Of a stretch of 64,000 nucleotides of DNA, positions 52,298 to 60,843 are shown in pieces. The stretch covers positions 1 through 64,000 of the forward strand of contig QORU01000004.1 of assembly GCA_003574785.1 (NCBI GenBank). The letters are read 5' to 3'. This stretch comes from Taklimakanibacter deserti. Lineage in GTDB: Bacteria > Pseudomonadota > Alphaproteobacteria > Rhizobiales > Aestuariivirgaceae. The number at the start of each line of letters is the position of its first letter. The stretch's first letter is position 1. Made by a program: the position numbers and the translations under genes. Under the pieces are notes generated by a model that worked only from the letters and a program-made list of their open reading frames with translations, ran no database searches and was not told the DNA's origin.

Positions 52298-53388
52298 GCG
52301 CGCGCCATCCGGTCTATGGACCCAATCCGTTCAAGCTCGGCATATTCTCGGCCAATGCCGATGGCGGGCTGACGCTGACCACGGTGCCTGAACGCTGGCA
52401 GGCGCGCTGGAGCGATATCGCGAAACTGTGCCGCATGGCCGATGCGGCGGGCATCGACTTCTTCCTGCCGATCGCGCGCTGGAAGGGTTTCGGCGGCACC
52501 ACCAATTCGCGCGAGCATTCCTTCGAGACCTTCACTTTCGCCTCCGCCCTTGCCGCCGTCACCGAGAAGATCGGCATCTTCTCGACCATCCATGTGCCGA
52601 TGATCCATCCCGTCTATGCCGCGAAGGCGCTGGCCACCGTCGATCACGTGAGCAACGGACGCGCCGGCCTCAATATCGTGGCGGGCTGGAATCCGGATGA
52701 GTTCGCCATGTTCGGCATCCATGCCGAGGCCGAGCGCTATGCCCAGGCGCTGGAATGGTATGAAGTGATCACCCGCATCTATAGCGAGCCGAAGCCCTTC
52801 GATTTTGCCGGAAAATACTATCAGCTCAAGAATGTCTCCGGTAAGCCGCAGCCGGTGCAGCGCCCGCGGCCCGTCACCTTCAATGCCGCCTTCGGGCCGC
52901 CGGGCCGCGATTTCGCCGCCCAGGCCAGCGACTTCCTGCTCACCACATTTTCCGAGATCGATGCCGGCAAGGCGCATATCGCGGATATCAAGGCGCGGGC
53001 CGAAAAATTCGGACGCACGCTCGGCGTCTTCGCCACGGCGCATGTCGTCTGCCGGCCCGCGCAGGCCGAGGCCGAGGCTTACTATGAGCGCTATGCGGTG
53101 ACCGAAGCCGACAAGGGCGCTGTCGACTATCACATGACCCAGAAGCAGAAATTCGCCGGCTCGCATGACGAGGCGACCTTCCGCCTGCATGCCAAGCGCT
53201 TCGCCGGCGGCGCCGGCACCTATCCCCTCATCGGCACGCCGAGGAAGATCGTCGACGACATGGTGAAGATGCATCAGGCGGGCTTCGCCGGGACCACCGT
53301 GTCTTTCGTCAACTATCTCGACGAGCTTCCCTATTTCGTGAAGGAAGTGTTGCCGCTGATGCGCGACGCGGGATTGAGGGCGGCATGA
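52294..53388 (+). CDS. LLM-class flavin-dependent monooxygenase (RutA/SsuD-like)
   Basis: 364 residues from GTG 52294. The luciferase-like barrel shows ADAAGIDFFLPIARWKGFGG, EKIGIFSTIHVPMIHP, LATVDHVSNGRAGLNIVAGWN and the closing LIGTPRKIVDDM. The fold and the GFGG segment resemble RutA, which opens the uracil ring with FMNH2 and O2, and alkanesulfonate monooxygenases. It needs an external flavin reductase, none of which is nearby. Coupled by four bases to genes on both sides (GTGA, then ATGA). Confidence 0.87.
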   Translation: MSARHPVYGPNPFKLGIFSANADGGLTLTTVPERWQARWSDIAKLCRMADAAGIDFFLPIARWKGFGGTTNSREHSFETFTFASALAAVTEKIGIFSTIHVPMIHPVYAAKALATVDHVSNGRAGLNIVAGWNPDEFAMFGIHAEAERYAQALEWYEVITRIYSEPKPFDFAGKYYQLKNVSGKPQPVQRPRPVTFNAAFGPPGRDFAAQASDFLLTTFSEIDAGKAHIADIKARAEKFGRTLGVFATAHVVCRPAQAEAEAYYERYAVTEADKGAVDYHMTQKQKFAGSHDEATFRLHAKRFAGGAGTYPLIGTPRKIVDDMVKMHQAGFAGTTVSFVNYLDELPYFVKEVLPLMRDAGLRAA

Positions 53389-54476
53389 CGGCTGCCCTGC
53401 CTCAGGCCTATTTCAATCCGCCGCGCCGGCTGCCTTTCGTGCTGCCGACCCCGCCTCAGGGCAAGAAGCTCATTTCGCTTGCCATCAATGAAAGCCCCTA
53501 TGGCTGCTCGCGCAAGGCCTGGGTCGCGGCGGAGGCGCGTTTCGGCAATCCCAACCGCTATCCCGACCCCTCGAGCGCCGATCTACGCCGGGCGATAGGC
53601 AAGCAATTCGCGCTCGACCCTGAGCGCATCGTCTGCGGCAACGGCTCGGAAGAGCTTCTCGATGTCGTGGCCCGCATGTTCGTGCGCGCGGGCGATGAGA
53701 TCATCATGTCGCAGTCGGGCTTCTTCCAATTCGCCGTGGTTGCGGCAAGGCTCGGCGCCGAGCTGAAGCGGGCGCCCGAGAACGACTACATCACCGATGT
53801 CGACGGACTTCTGGCACTCCTCGGCCCCAAGACCAAGCTCGTCTTCCTTGCTGTTCCCAATAACCCGACCGGCACGCTTCTCCCGGTCGATGACGTCATC
53901 CGGCTGCATGAGAATTTGCCGCCTGAGATCGTGCTGGTGCTCGACCTGGCCTATGGCGAATATATGGAGAAGGTCGACCTCGACCGCCTGATGCGCTATG
54001 GCGGCGCAAAACCCAATGTCGTCATCACCCGCACCTTCTCGAAGGCCTATGGCCTTGCCGCCTTGCGCGTCGGCTGGGCGCTGGCGCCTGACTGGATGAC
54101 GCCCGGCCTCAATCTGTTGCGCGGGGTCGGCAATATCAACGCCATCGCGCAGGCGGCGGCCGCGGCCGCCGTCGAGGACCAGGTCTTCGTCGACCGGGTC
54201 GTTGCCGAGACGACCGCCGAGAGGAGCTTCCTGGCGCGCCATTTCACGCGGCTCGGGCTCCATTTCGTGCCGGGCTACGGCAATTTCCTGCTGACCCGCT
54301 TTCCGGACGAGAAGAGGAAATCGGCGGCGAAATTCATCGATCTGGCCATGCGGGAGGAAGGCATCTGGCTGCGTCCGGTGGGCGAGCCGGGCTTTGCCAA
54401 TTGGAGCCGTATCGGCCTGGGCAGCCGGGCCGAGAACGACCTTCTGGTGCGGCTGTTGGAAGAGTACCTGAAATGA
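53385..54476 (+). CDS. HisC-like PLP-dependent aminotransferase
   Basis: 363 residues. A class I/II fold with INESPYG, the substrate-binding VPNNPTGTL (159-163 region), the pyridine Asp in VLDLAYGEY, and the internal lysine K220 in TFSKAYGLAALRVGW. It looks like a histidinol-phosphate aminotransferase-family enzyme, but its place in a catabolic cluster suggests transamination of an aromatic or heterocyclic amino acid instead. ATGA overlap with the monooxygenase gene; 38 bases before the binding-protein gene. Confidence 0.87.
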   Translation: MTAALPQAYFNPPRRLPFVLPTPPQGKKLISLAINESPYGCSRKAWVAAEARFGNPNRYPDPSSADLRRAIGKQFALDPERIVCGNGSEELLDVVARMFVRAGDEIIMSQSGFFQFAVVAARLGAELKRAPENDYITDVDGLLALLGPKTKLVFLAVPNNPTGTLLPVDDVIRLHENLPPEIVLVLDLAYGEYMEKVDLDRLMRYGGAKPNVVITRTFSKAYGLAALRVGWALAPDWMTPGLNLLRGVGNINAIAQAAAAAAVEDQVFVDRVVAETTAERSFLARHFTRLGLHFVPGYGNFLLTRFPDEKRKSAAKFIDLAMREEGIWLRPVGEPGFANWSRIGLGSRAENDLLVRLLEEYLK

Positions 54477-54514
54477 GCTTAACTATGGGCAATCTAAAAC
54501 CAGGGAGGAACTAC

Positions 54515-55717
54515 ATGAGGAAATCGGTTGTGACGGCGCTGCTTGCGGGTTTGCTCGCGGGCACGTCGATGGCTGAGGCCGCCGACACCAAGATCGGCGC
54601 CCTGATGGACGTGACCGGTCCATTGGCGAGCTTCATTCCGCCTTTGATGAATTCCGCCAATTTCGCCATCAAGCATGTGAATGACGGCGGCGGTCTCCTG
54701 GACGGCAAGGCCGTGCTCGTGGTCGGCGACAGCCAGGCGGCCTCGCAGCCGGCCGTGGACGCCGCGACCAAGCTCGTCAATGTCGAGAACGTTCCCATCG
54801 TCATGGGGGCGCTCGCTTCCGGCTCGACCATTGCCGCGGCGACCGCGGTGACGATTCCCGCCGGCGTCGTGCAGATCTCGCCCACCGCCACCTCGCCCTC
54901 CATGACCGACATGAAGGACGACGATCATCTTTTCCGGCTCGTGCCCAGCGACAACTATCAGGGCGACGTGCTCACCAAGATCGTGCTCGACGAGGGCATC
55001 AAGAAAGTGGCCATCACCTATGTGAACAACGATTATGGTGTCGGTATCGCCAACACCTTCAAGGCTGCCTATGAGAAGGCGGGCGGCACGGTCACGGCCT
55101 TCGAGAAGCATGAAGACAAGAAGAACTCCTATCGCTCCGAGATCGCGACCCTCGCCAAGGGCGAGCCGGAAGCGCTTGTCGTCATTGCTTACGCTTCGGG
55201 CTCCGGCTCGAAGATCGTCAAGCAGGCGATCGAAGGCGGTTTCTTCTCGCGCTTCATCGGCACCGACGGCTTGCGCGACGACCAACTCATCAAGGAAGTG
55301 GGCGCGGATGCGCTGAAGACGTCCTTCTTCTCGGCCCCGACCTCGCCCGACAAGAACGATGCTTCGGCCAAGCTGCATGAGGCTTTCAACGCCGAATATA
55401 AGGAAGGCGCCGACAAGCCCTTCGTCGACCAGACCTATGATGCGACTTTCCTGGCAGCGCTTGCGGTCGAGAAAGCGGGTTCGACCGATCGGGCCAAGAT
55501 GAGCCAGGCTTTGCGCGACGTGGCGAGCGCCCCGGGCGAGGTCATTGGCCCCGGCGAATGGGCCAAGGCCAAGGAGCTGATCAAGGCCGGCAAGGACATC
55601 AATTATGAAGGTGCCGGCGGCTCTTATGAGTTCGACGCCCATGGCGATGTGACGGGCTATATCGGCAAGTTCATCGTCGATGGCGAGACTTACAAGCAGA
55701 TCGCCATCTTCCAGTAG
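54515..55717 (+). CDS. Branched-chain-type ABC transporter substrate-binding protein (LivK-like)
   Basis: 400 residues from ATG 54515 with GGGAGG nine bases upstream. A signal peptide ends near AEAAD. The Peripla_BP_6 fold appears in IGALMDVTGPLASFIPP, DSQAASQPAVDAA, VVQISPTATSPSMT and the second-lobe AITYVNNDYGVG. LivK-type proteins bind amino acids, amides, ureas or aromatic acids. It should feed the compound used by the enzymes upstream. A palindromic repeat separates it from the ATPase genes. Confidence 0.92.
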   Translation: MRKSVVTALLAGLLAGTSMAEAADTKIGALMDVTGPLASFIPPLMNSANFAIKHVNDGGGLLDGKAVLVVGDSQAASQPAVDAATKLVNVENVPIVMGALASGSTIAAATAVTIPAGVVQISPTATSPSMTDMKDDDHLFRLVPSDNYQGDVLTKIVLDEGIKKVAITYVNNDYGVGIANTFKAAYEKAGGTVTAFEKHEDKKNSYRSEIATLAKGEPEALVVIAYASGSGSKIVKQAIEGGFFSRFIGTDGLRDDQLIKEVGADALKTSFFSAPTSPDKNDASAKLHEAFNAEYKEGADKPFVDQTYDATFLAALAVEKAGSTDRAKMSQALRDVASAPGEVIGPGEWAKAKELIKAGKDINYEGAGGSYEFDAHGDVTGYIGKFIVDGETYKQIAIFQ

Positions 55718-55721
55718 ACAC

Positions 55722-55871
55722 ACCCTCACCCCCAACGGGGCAGAGGGAGGGGCCCGATGCGAAGCATCGGGAGGGTGAGGGGGAACGGACGGTGAAGTGT
55801 TCCTGCATCTGAACGAATCTTTTCACCGGATCCCCCTCACCCTAACCCTCTCCCCCGCAGGGGGAGAGGGG
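55722..55871. repeat. Palindromic repeat elements between the binding-protein and LivG genes
   Basis: Outer arms CCCTCACCC (55723-55731) and GGGTGAGGG (55774-55782) enclose a perfect 8-bp hairpin CCCGATGC-GAA-GCATCGGG (55753-55771). A second element is a perfect 11-bp stem at 55846-55856 and 55860-55870 with a GCA loop. The first contains the GCGAAGC core seen in the cupin insertion. In an operon, such hairpins can stabilise the upstream message, giving more binding protein than transporter. Confidence 0.7.
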
Positions 55872-55891
55872 ATTTTGGATAAAGACGGTTC

Positions 55892-56665
55892 GTGATCACT
55901 CTCGAAAACATCATCATGCGCTTCGGCGGCCTTCATGCCGTCGACGATGTGAGCTTTGCCATCGAAAAGGGCGTGATCACCGGTCTCATCGGTCCCAACG
56001 GCGCCGGCAAGACGACGCTTTTCAACATCATTGCCGGCCGCCTCTTCCCGACATCGGGCCGGGTGCTCCTGGAAGGCGAGGACATCACGCGCCTCGCTCC
56101 ACATGAGAGGAGCCGCAAGGGCCTCGCCCGCACCTTCCAGATCCCGCATGAATTCGGCGCGCTCACCGTGATCGAGAACCTCATGGTCGCGGGAGATACA
56201 AGCCAGGGCGAGAGCGCTTTCAACGCCGTGCTGCGTCGCCGCCTGTTCCGCCGCGAAGAGCGCGCCGTCTACGAGCGTGCCCGCGACACGCTCGATTTCC
56301 TCGAGCTCAAGCATGTCACGACCGAGAAGGCCGGCAATCTGTCGGGCGGCCAGAAGAAGCTGCTCGAGCTTGGCCGCAGCTTGATGCGCGAGCCGCGTCT
56401 CATCCTGCTCGACGAGATCGGGGCCGGCATCAACAGGACACTGCTCGGCAAGATCGCCGAGAAGATCAAGCTGCTCAATGCCGAGCGCGGCTATACGTTT
56501 TGCCTCATCGAGCATGACCTCGATTATGTCTCGCGCCTGTGCGGCGATGTCATCGTGATGGCGCAAGGGTCGGTCCTGACGCGCGGCACGATCGATCAAG
56601 TGCGTCATGACGAGCGCGTCATCGAGGCTTATTTCGGCGGCGGCAAATACGAGGTGGGCACGTGA
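55892..56665 (+). CDS. Branched-chain-type ABC transporter ATP-binding protein (LivG-like)
   Basis: 257 residues from GTG 55892, with no strong ribosome binding site. Walker A is GPNGAGKTT, the signature LSGGQKKLLELGRSL, Walker B RLILLDEIGAGI. The start VITLENIIMRFGGLHAVDDVSF is typical of LivG. It forms the heterodimeric ATPase with the next gene product. The start overlaps four bases at its end with livF (GTGA). The leading hairpin lies 21 bases upstream. Confidence 0.92.
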   Translation: MITLENIIMRFGGLHAVDDVSFAIEKGVITGLIGPNGAGKTTLFNIIAGRLFPTSGRVLLEGEDITRLAPHERSRKGLARTFQIPHEFGALTVIENLMVAGDTSQGESAFNAVLRRRLFRREERAVYERARDTLDFLELKHVTTEKAGNLSGGQKKLLELGRSLMREPRLILLDEIGAGINRTLLGKIAEKIKLLNAERGYTFCLIEHDLDYVSRLCGDVIVMAQGSVLTRGTIDQVRHDERVIEAYFGGGKYEVGT

Positions 56666-57384
56666 GCGCCCTCCTCTCGATCGACGGGTTGACCGCCGGC
56701 TATGGCGGCCTGCCGATCATCGACAATATCAATCTCAATGTCGCGCCCGGCGAGATCGTCCTCATCATCGGCCCGAATGGCGCCGGCAAGTCGACCGTGA
56801 TCAAATCGGTCTTCGCGCTCACCAGCATCATTTCCGGATCGATCCGCTTCTCCGGGAACGATATCTCACGGCTCGAGACCCAGAAGCTGGTGCCTTTGGG
56901 CATCTCCGCCGTGCCGCAGACGCGCAACATTTTTCCCTCGCTCACCGTCAGGGAGAATCTCGACATCGGCACCTATGCATCGCCGCCGCGCAATCGCGCC
57001 GAGGTGGAAAACCGCGTGCTCAGCCTCTTTCCCGATCTCGAGCGCAAGCTCGACCAGCCGGCGGGCGAGCTCTCGGGCGGCCAGCGCCAGATGGTGACTT
57101 TGGGCCGCGCTTTGATGAGCGAGCCCTTGCTGCTCTTGCTCGACGAGCCGACCGCGGGCCTGTCGCCCGCCTATCTCGAGCGCATCTTCGATCTCATCCT
57201 CGACATCCGTAAAAGCGGCGTCACCATCCTCATGGTCGAGCAGAATGCGAGGCAGGCGCTGAGCATCGCCGACCGCGCCTATGTTCTCGTCAATGGCCGC
57301 AATTTCGCGTCCGACACCGGCTTGAACCTCCTTGCCAGTGACGAGATCCGTCGCTCCTTCCTGGGAGGCACTCGCCCCTCATGA
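56662..57384 (+). CDS. Branched-chain-type ABC transporter ATP-binding protein (LivF-like)
   Basis: 240 residues from GTG 56662. Walker A is GPNGAGKST, the signature ELSGGQRQMVTLGRAL, Walker B LLLLDEPTAGLSPAYLE. LivF-type strings SAVPQTRNIFPSLTV and MVEQNARQAL are present. It is the second ATPase of the importer. 271 bases of palindromic repeat DNA separate it from the permease genes, an unusual interruption within a liv operon. Confidence 0.92.
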   Translation: MSALLSIDGLTAGYGGLPIIDNINLNVAPGEIVLIIGPNGAGKSTVIKSVFALTSIISGSIRFSGNDISRLETQKLVPLGISAVPQTRNIFPSLTVRENLDIGTYASPPRNRAEVENRVLSLFPDLERKLDQPAGELSGGQRQMVTLGRALMSEPLLLLLDEPTAGLSPAYLERIFDLILDIRKSGVTILMVEQNARQALSIADRAYVLVNGRNFASDTGLNLLASDEIRRSFLGGTRPS

Positions 57385-57410
57385 AAATGAGCGAGCTATC
57401 TCTCGTATTC

Positions 57411-57634
57411 CCCCTCTCCCGTTGCGCAGCAATGGGAGAGGGTGCCCGACCTTGCTCCGCTGAAGCGAAGCAACCTTGCTGCGCCGAAACGAAGCCCCGG
57501 CTTCGCGAAGGCGAGAGGGCGGGTGAGGGCTCTTTGCTTCAGCGAGGAACGCTCATCGAGATTATCGCACACTGCGCGAAAGAGCCCTCATCCGGCCTTC
57601 GGCCACCTTCTCCCACGCTACGCGCGGGAGAAGG
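57411..57634. repeat. Cluster of palindromic repeats between livF- and livH-like genes
   Basis: CCCTCTCCC (57412-57420) pairs with GGGAGAGGG (57434-57442), extended by an inner stem around GCA to about 14 pairs. A GAAGC/GCTTC-rich middle part (57460-57510) carries GCGAAGC-like cores. CCTTCTCCC (57606-57614) pairs with GGGAGAAGG (57626-57634). The reading frames crossing this region have no family similarity and no start signals, so I treat it as non-coding. Confidence 0.68.
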
Positions 57635-57655
57635 GAAACGACGGGGCCCCTCCTC

Positions 57656-58546
57656 ATGATGGAGCTCATCAATTTCTATCTGATCCCCGGCCTGGCTCTG
57701 GGCTCCATCTATGCCTTGGGCGCGATCGGCATCTCGATGATTTTCGGCATATTGCGCTTTGCCCATTTCGCCCATGGCGATGTGATGACGCTCGGCGCCT
57801 ATGGCACGCTCACCGCCGTGTGGCTGTCGGGCCTCCATCCCTTGCTGGCGCTACCCGTCGGCATCGTTCTCGCCGTCGCGGCGGTGCTGCTGGCCGACAA
57901 GATCTTCTACAAACCCCTGCGCGACCTGCCGACCATCTACACGGTGATCGCCTCCTTCGGCGTGGCGCTGATCTTCCGTTCGTTGATCCAGCTCATCTGG
58001 GGAAGCCAGAACCAGGTCTTCATCCGCGGCGTGCAGAAGCCGCTCGTACTCTTTGATATGATTCGCGTTTCGGTGCTTCACCTGGAATCGATCGCGATCA
58101 TCGTCATCGCCGCGGTCGCGCTGCACTACTTCCTGACACGGACGAAGACCGGCCGCTCGATGCGCGCCGTCTCGGACAATCCCGAACTCGCCCGCGTCGC
58201 CGGTCTCGACACCGAGAAGGTGGTGCGCTCGACCTGGATCATCGGCGGCAGCCTAGCCGCCATTGCCGGCGTGCTCGCAGGTCTCGACACCAACATCCAG
58301 CCCAATCTCGGCTGGAACCTCATACTGCCGATGTTCGCGGCGACGATCCTGGGTGGCATCGGCAAACCCATGGGCGCGCTCTTGGGCGGCATGGTCATTG
58401 GTCTGATCGAGGAGCTTTCCGCCTATCCCTGGATCACGGATGAGCCCCTGATCAATCCGGGCTACAAGACGGCGACCGCCTTTCTGATCATGGTGATCCT
58501 GCTCATCTTCCGCCCGCAAGGCCTGCTCAAGGGGAGGCTCCTCTGA
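57656..58546 (+). CDS. Branched-chain-type ABC transporter permease (LivH-like)
   Basis: 296 residues from ATG 57656 (a second ATG follows directly at 57659). About eight membrane helices. Family segments are PGLALGSIYALGAIGISMIFGILRFAHFAHGDVM near the start (in part) and GIGKPMGALLGGMVIGLIE near the end. The cytoplasmic EAA-like loop RAVSDNPELARVAGLD contacts the ATPases. It pairs with the next permease. A one-base overlap (TGATG) joins them. Confidence 0.92.
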   Translation: MMELINFYLIPGLALGSIYALGAIGISMIFGILRFAHFAHGDVMTLGAYGTLTAVWLSGLHPLLALPVGIVLAVAAVLLADKIFYKPLRDLPTIYTVIASFGVALIFRSLIQLIWGSQNQVFIRGVQKPLVLFDMIRVSVLHLESIAIIVIAAVALHYFLTRTKTGRSMRAVSDNPELARVAGLDTEKVVRSTWIIGGSLAAIAGVLAGLDTNIQPNLGWNLILPMFAATILGGIGKPMGALLGGMVIGLIEELSAYPWITDEPLINPGYKTATAFLIMVILLIFRPQGLLKGRLL

Positions 58547-59517
58547 TGGACCCGATAGGCCTTCTCTTTTATCTGGTCGCCTTCCTCATCGCCGGCGGCA
58601 TCTATGCCATTCTCTGCCTCGCCCTCAATGTGCAATGGGGCTATGGCGGCCTGTTCAATGCCGGCATTGCGGGCTTCTTCGCGGTCGGCGCCTATACATC
58701 GGCACTCCTAACCGCCGCACCGGCGCAAACCCATCTCGGCGGCTATGAGCTGCCTGTGCCCATTGGCATCCTTGCGTCCGCTTTGATCGCCGGGATCACC
58801 GGCTGGGCGGTGGCCAAGATCTGCATCAGGCTCAAGAGCGATTATCTCGCCATGGCCTCGATCGGCATCGCCGAGATCCTGCGCATGGTGATCGTCAACG
58901 AGGACTGGCTCACCAATGGCAGCCTCGGCATCACCAATATCCCGCGCCCCTTCGACGGCCTGCTCCAGGGCCGCGACGCGGATATCCTCTATCTCGTCGT
59001 CGTTTGGCTGATCGTCGGCCTCGTCTATCTGATCTGCAACCGTCTCTATGACAGTCCCTGGGGCCGCGCCTTGCGCGCCGTGCGCGACAACGAGGACGCG
59101 GCGCGCGCCGTCGGCAAGGACGTCGATTCCTTCCGGCTGCAGACCTTCGTCATCGGCGCGGCGCTCATGGGGGTCGCGGGCGCACTCAGCGCCCATTATT
59201 TCCGCTTCCTGTCGCCCGAGGCGACCGAGCCCCTGCTCATCACCTTCCTCACCTGGGTCATGCTCATGGCGGGTGGCAGCGGCAACAACAAGGGCGCCAT
59301 CATCGGCGCGCTCGCCGTCTGGGGCATCTGGTCGATGACCGAGATCCTGACCAACCGGCTCCCGGCCGAGCTCGCCACACGATCGTCCTATATCCGCATG
59401 CTGCTGATCGGTTTACTTTTGCAGTTCGTTCTGCAGAAATATCGCTCAGGCCTCATCCCCGAGCGCTCGCCGCCCGGCATCGCCTTCGACAAGGACCACG
59501 ACAAGACCCATGGCTGA
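58546..59517 (+). CDS. Branched-chain-type ABC transporter permease (LivM-like)
   Basis: 323 residues. About nine membrane helices with the LivM start LALNVQWGYGGLFNAGIAGFFAVG and the coupling loop RALRAVRDNEDAARAVGKD. It completes the importer. It overlaps the SDR gene by eight bases, so the enzyme is part of the same transcript. Confidence 0.92.
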   Translation: MDPIGLLFYLVAFLIAGGIYAILCLALNVQWGYGGLFNAGIAGFFAVGAYTSALLTAAPAQTHLGGYELPVPIGILASALIAGITGWAVAKICIRLKSDYLAMASIGIAEILRMVIVNEDWLTNGSLGITNIPRPFDGLLQGRDADILYLVVVWLIVGLVYLICNRLYDSPWGRALRAVRDNEDAARAVGKDVDSFRLQTFVIGAALMGVAGALSAHYFRFLSPEATEPLLITFLTWVMLMAGGSGNNKGAIIGALAVWGIWSMTEILTNRLPAELATRSSYIRMLLIGLLLQFVLQKYRSGLIPERSPPGIAFDKDHDKTHG

Positions 59518-60280
59518 CTGGATCAAACGCTTCTCGCTCAGCGGCAAGGCTGCTCTCGTCACCGGCGCCACCAAGGGCATCGGTCTCGACATCTGCAAGG
59601 TCCTGGCCGATGCCGGCGCCGACATCGCCGCCGTTGCGCGCGATGAGAAAGGTCTCGCCGAGGTGAAGACGGCGGTCGAGGCCCAGGGGCGCAAATGCGT
59701 GACCATTGCCGCCGATCTCGCGACTGCGGAAGGCCCGGTCGAGGCCGCGAAGACCGCGCTCAAGTCTTTCGGCACCATCGACATATTGGTGAACAATGCC
59801 GGCATCGCCTTGATCGACACGCTGCTCGAGGCCAAGGTCGAGGACTGGGACCAGACCATGGCGGTCAATCTGCGCGCCCCCTTCCTGCTCGCCAGGGAGC
59901 TGGCACCGAGGATGATCGCCCAGCGCTCGGGCAAGATCATCAATATCTCGTCTCAGGCCGGCGTCGTCGCCATTGATGGCCATGCCGCCTATTCCGCCTC
60001 CAAGGGCGGCCTCAACATGCTGACCAAGGTCATGACGTCGGAATGGGCGAAGCACAATATCCAGACCAACGCGATTTGCCCGACGATCATCTTGACCCCA
60101 ATGGGCGAGCAGGTCTGGGGCGATCCGGCCAAGGGCAAGCCGATGCTCGACAAGACGCCGCTCGGCCGTTTCGGCAAGCCCCAGGAAGTGGCCGATTGCG
60201 TGCTCTATCTGGCCTCCCCCGCTGCCGATCTCGTCTGCGGCGAGACGATCCTCATCGACGGCGGGTTCACGTCGCTTTAG
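59510..60280 (+). CDS. SDR-family oxidoreductase, last gene of the Liv operon
   Basis: 256 residues. The cofactor loop is TGATKGIG, the structural motif NNAGIAL, catalytic Ser in ISSQAG and YSASK with Tyr and Lys; it ends GETILIDGGFTSL. Arginine after strand 2 (VARDEKG) suggests NADP. It probably reduces or oxidises a hydroxy intermediate of the pathway. Pieces of a related gene, out of order, are found 1.9 kb downstream (62212-62368). Confidence 0.9.
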   Translation: MADWIKRFSLSGKAALVTGATKGIGLDICKVLADAGADIAAVARDEKGLAEVKTAVEAQGRKCVTIAADLATAEGPVEAAKTALKSFGTIDILVNNAGIALIDTLLEAKVEDWDQTMAVNLRAPFLLARELAPRMIAQRSGKIINISSQAGVVAIDGHAAYSASKGGLNMLTKVMTSEWAKHNIQTNAICPTIILTPMGEQVWGDPAKGKPMLDKTPLGRFGKPQEVADCVLYLASPAADLVCGETILIDGGFTSL

Positions 60281-60289
60281 ACGGGCGCT

Positions 60290-60619
60290 TCACTCACGGC
60301 CGTTCGGCTCATCGGACGAGCGAGACTCCTTCGTGAAATGATCCATCGCGGCATAGTGGGCTGCATCGTCATACTTCCGGCTGCTGTAGAAAACAGCGAC
60401 CATGAGACCAATTCCGAGGGCGAAGGAGGCGATGACGCCGAAGATCAACGCTGCCGCGCCGTTACCAGTGAGGCCGTCGAAACCTCCGAGGATGTACGTC
60501 GCAAGAAGCACCAGCACGGACAGGAGCAAAGTCGCGACCACGGTGGAAGGGATCGACCGCTGCGTCAGAAAATCCCGGCTCGGTTTGTAGGGCGAGACCG
60601 GACCATGATTGAGCGTCAT
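60290..60619 (-). CDS. Membrane protein of unknown function with two helices
   Basis: 109 residues from ATG 60619 with AAAGGAG six bases upstream; the longer frame to 60682 has no such site. Two adjacent hydrophobic segments lie at about 25-45 and 55-80. The C-terminal tail is charged (SSRKYDDAAHYAAMDHF). I recognise no family. It is divergent from the MocR gene with a dense array of identical half-sites between, so MocR probably controls it. It converges with the SDR gene, nine bases between stops. Confidence 0.7.
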   Translation of the reverse strand: MTLNHGPVSPYKPSRDFLTQRSIPSTVVATLLLSVLVLLATYILGGFDGLTGNGAAALIFGVIASFALGIGLMVAVFYSSRKYDDAAHYAAMDHFTKESRSSDEPNGRE

Positions 60620-60696
60620 GGGAGGCTCCTTTATCGGTAAGAAATATCCATACAATATTGGTGCCCTTTGGCTCGTGATCAAAGGTAACCTGATAA

Positions 60697-60721
60697 ATTG
60701 TATGGATCATCTCCATGCAAT
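60697..60721. promoter_or_regulatory. MocR operator O1, inverted repeat with 5-bp centre
   Basis: ATTGTATGGA-N5-TCCATGCAAT, 25 bp, with one mismatch between arms. A single arm TCCATACAAT is also at 60647-60656 and a variant TCCATAGAAT at 60784-60793. It stands mid-way in the divergent intergenic region. Confidence 0.7.
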
Positions 60722-60818
60722 ATGAGGCGCGGCAGAGACGCGGGAATCCTGAGAATTCGCATGCTATTGACCGTGCCGAGAGTTCCATAGAATACTCTGC
60801 TACTGGAGAGTTCTAGAA

Positions 60819-60843
60819 ATTGCATGGATTGGATCCCTACAAT
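60819..60843. promoter_or_regulatory. MocR operator O2, overlapping the mocR start codon
   Basis: ATTGCATGGA-N5-TCCCTACAAT, the same arm length and 5-bp centre as O1, 122 bp downstream of it. The ATG of the MocR gene (60824-60826) lies inside the left arm. The arms match the O1 arms at 9 and 8 of 10 positions. Confidence 0.68.

Noticed and set aside
57442..58056. 204-codon frame across the palindromic repeats and the start of livH
   Set aside because: The translated repeat part has no similarity, and the rest is an off-frame reading of livH.
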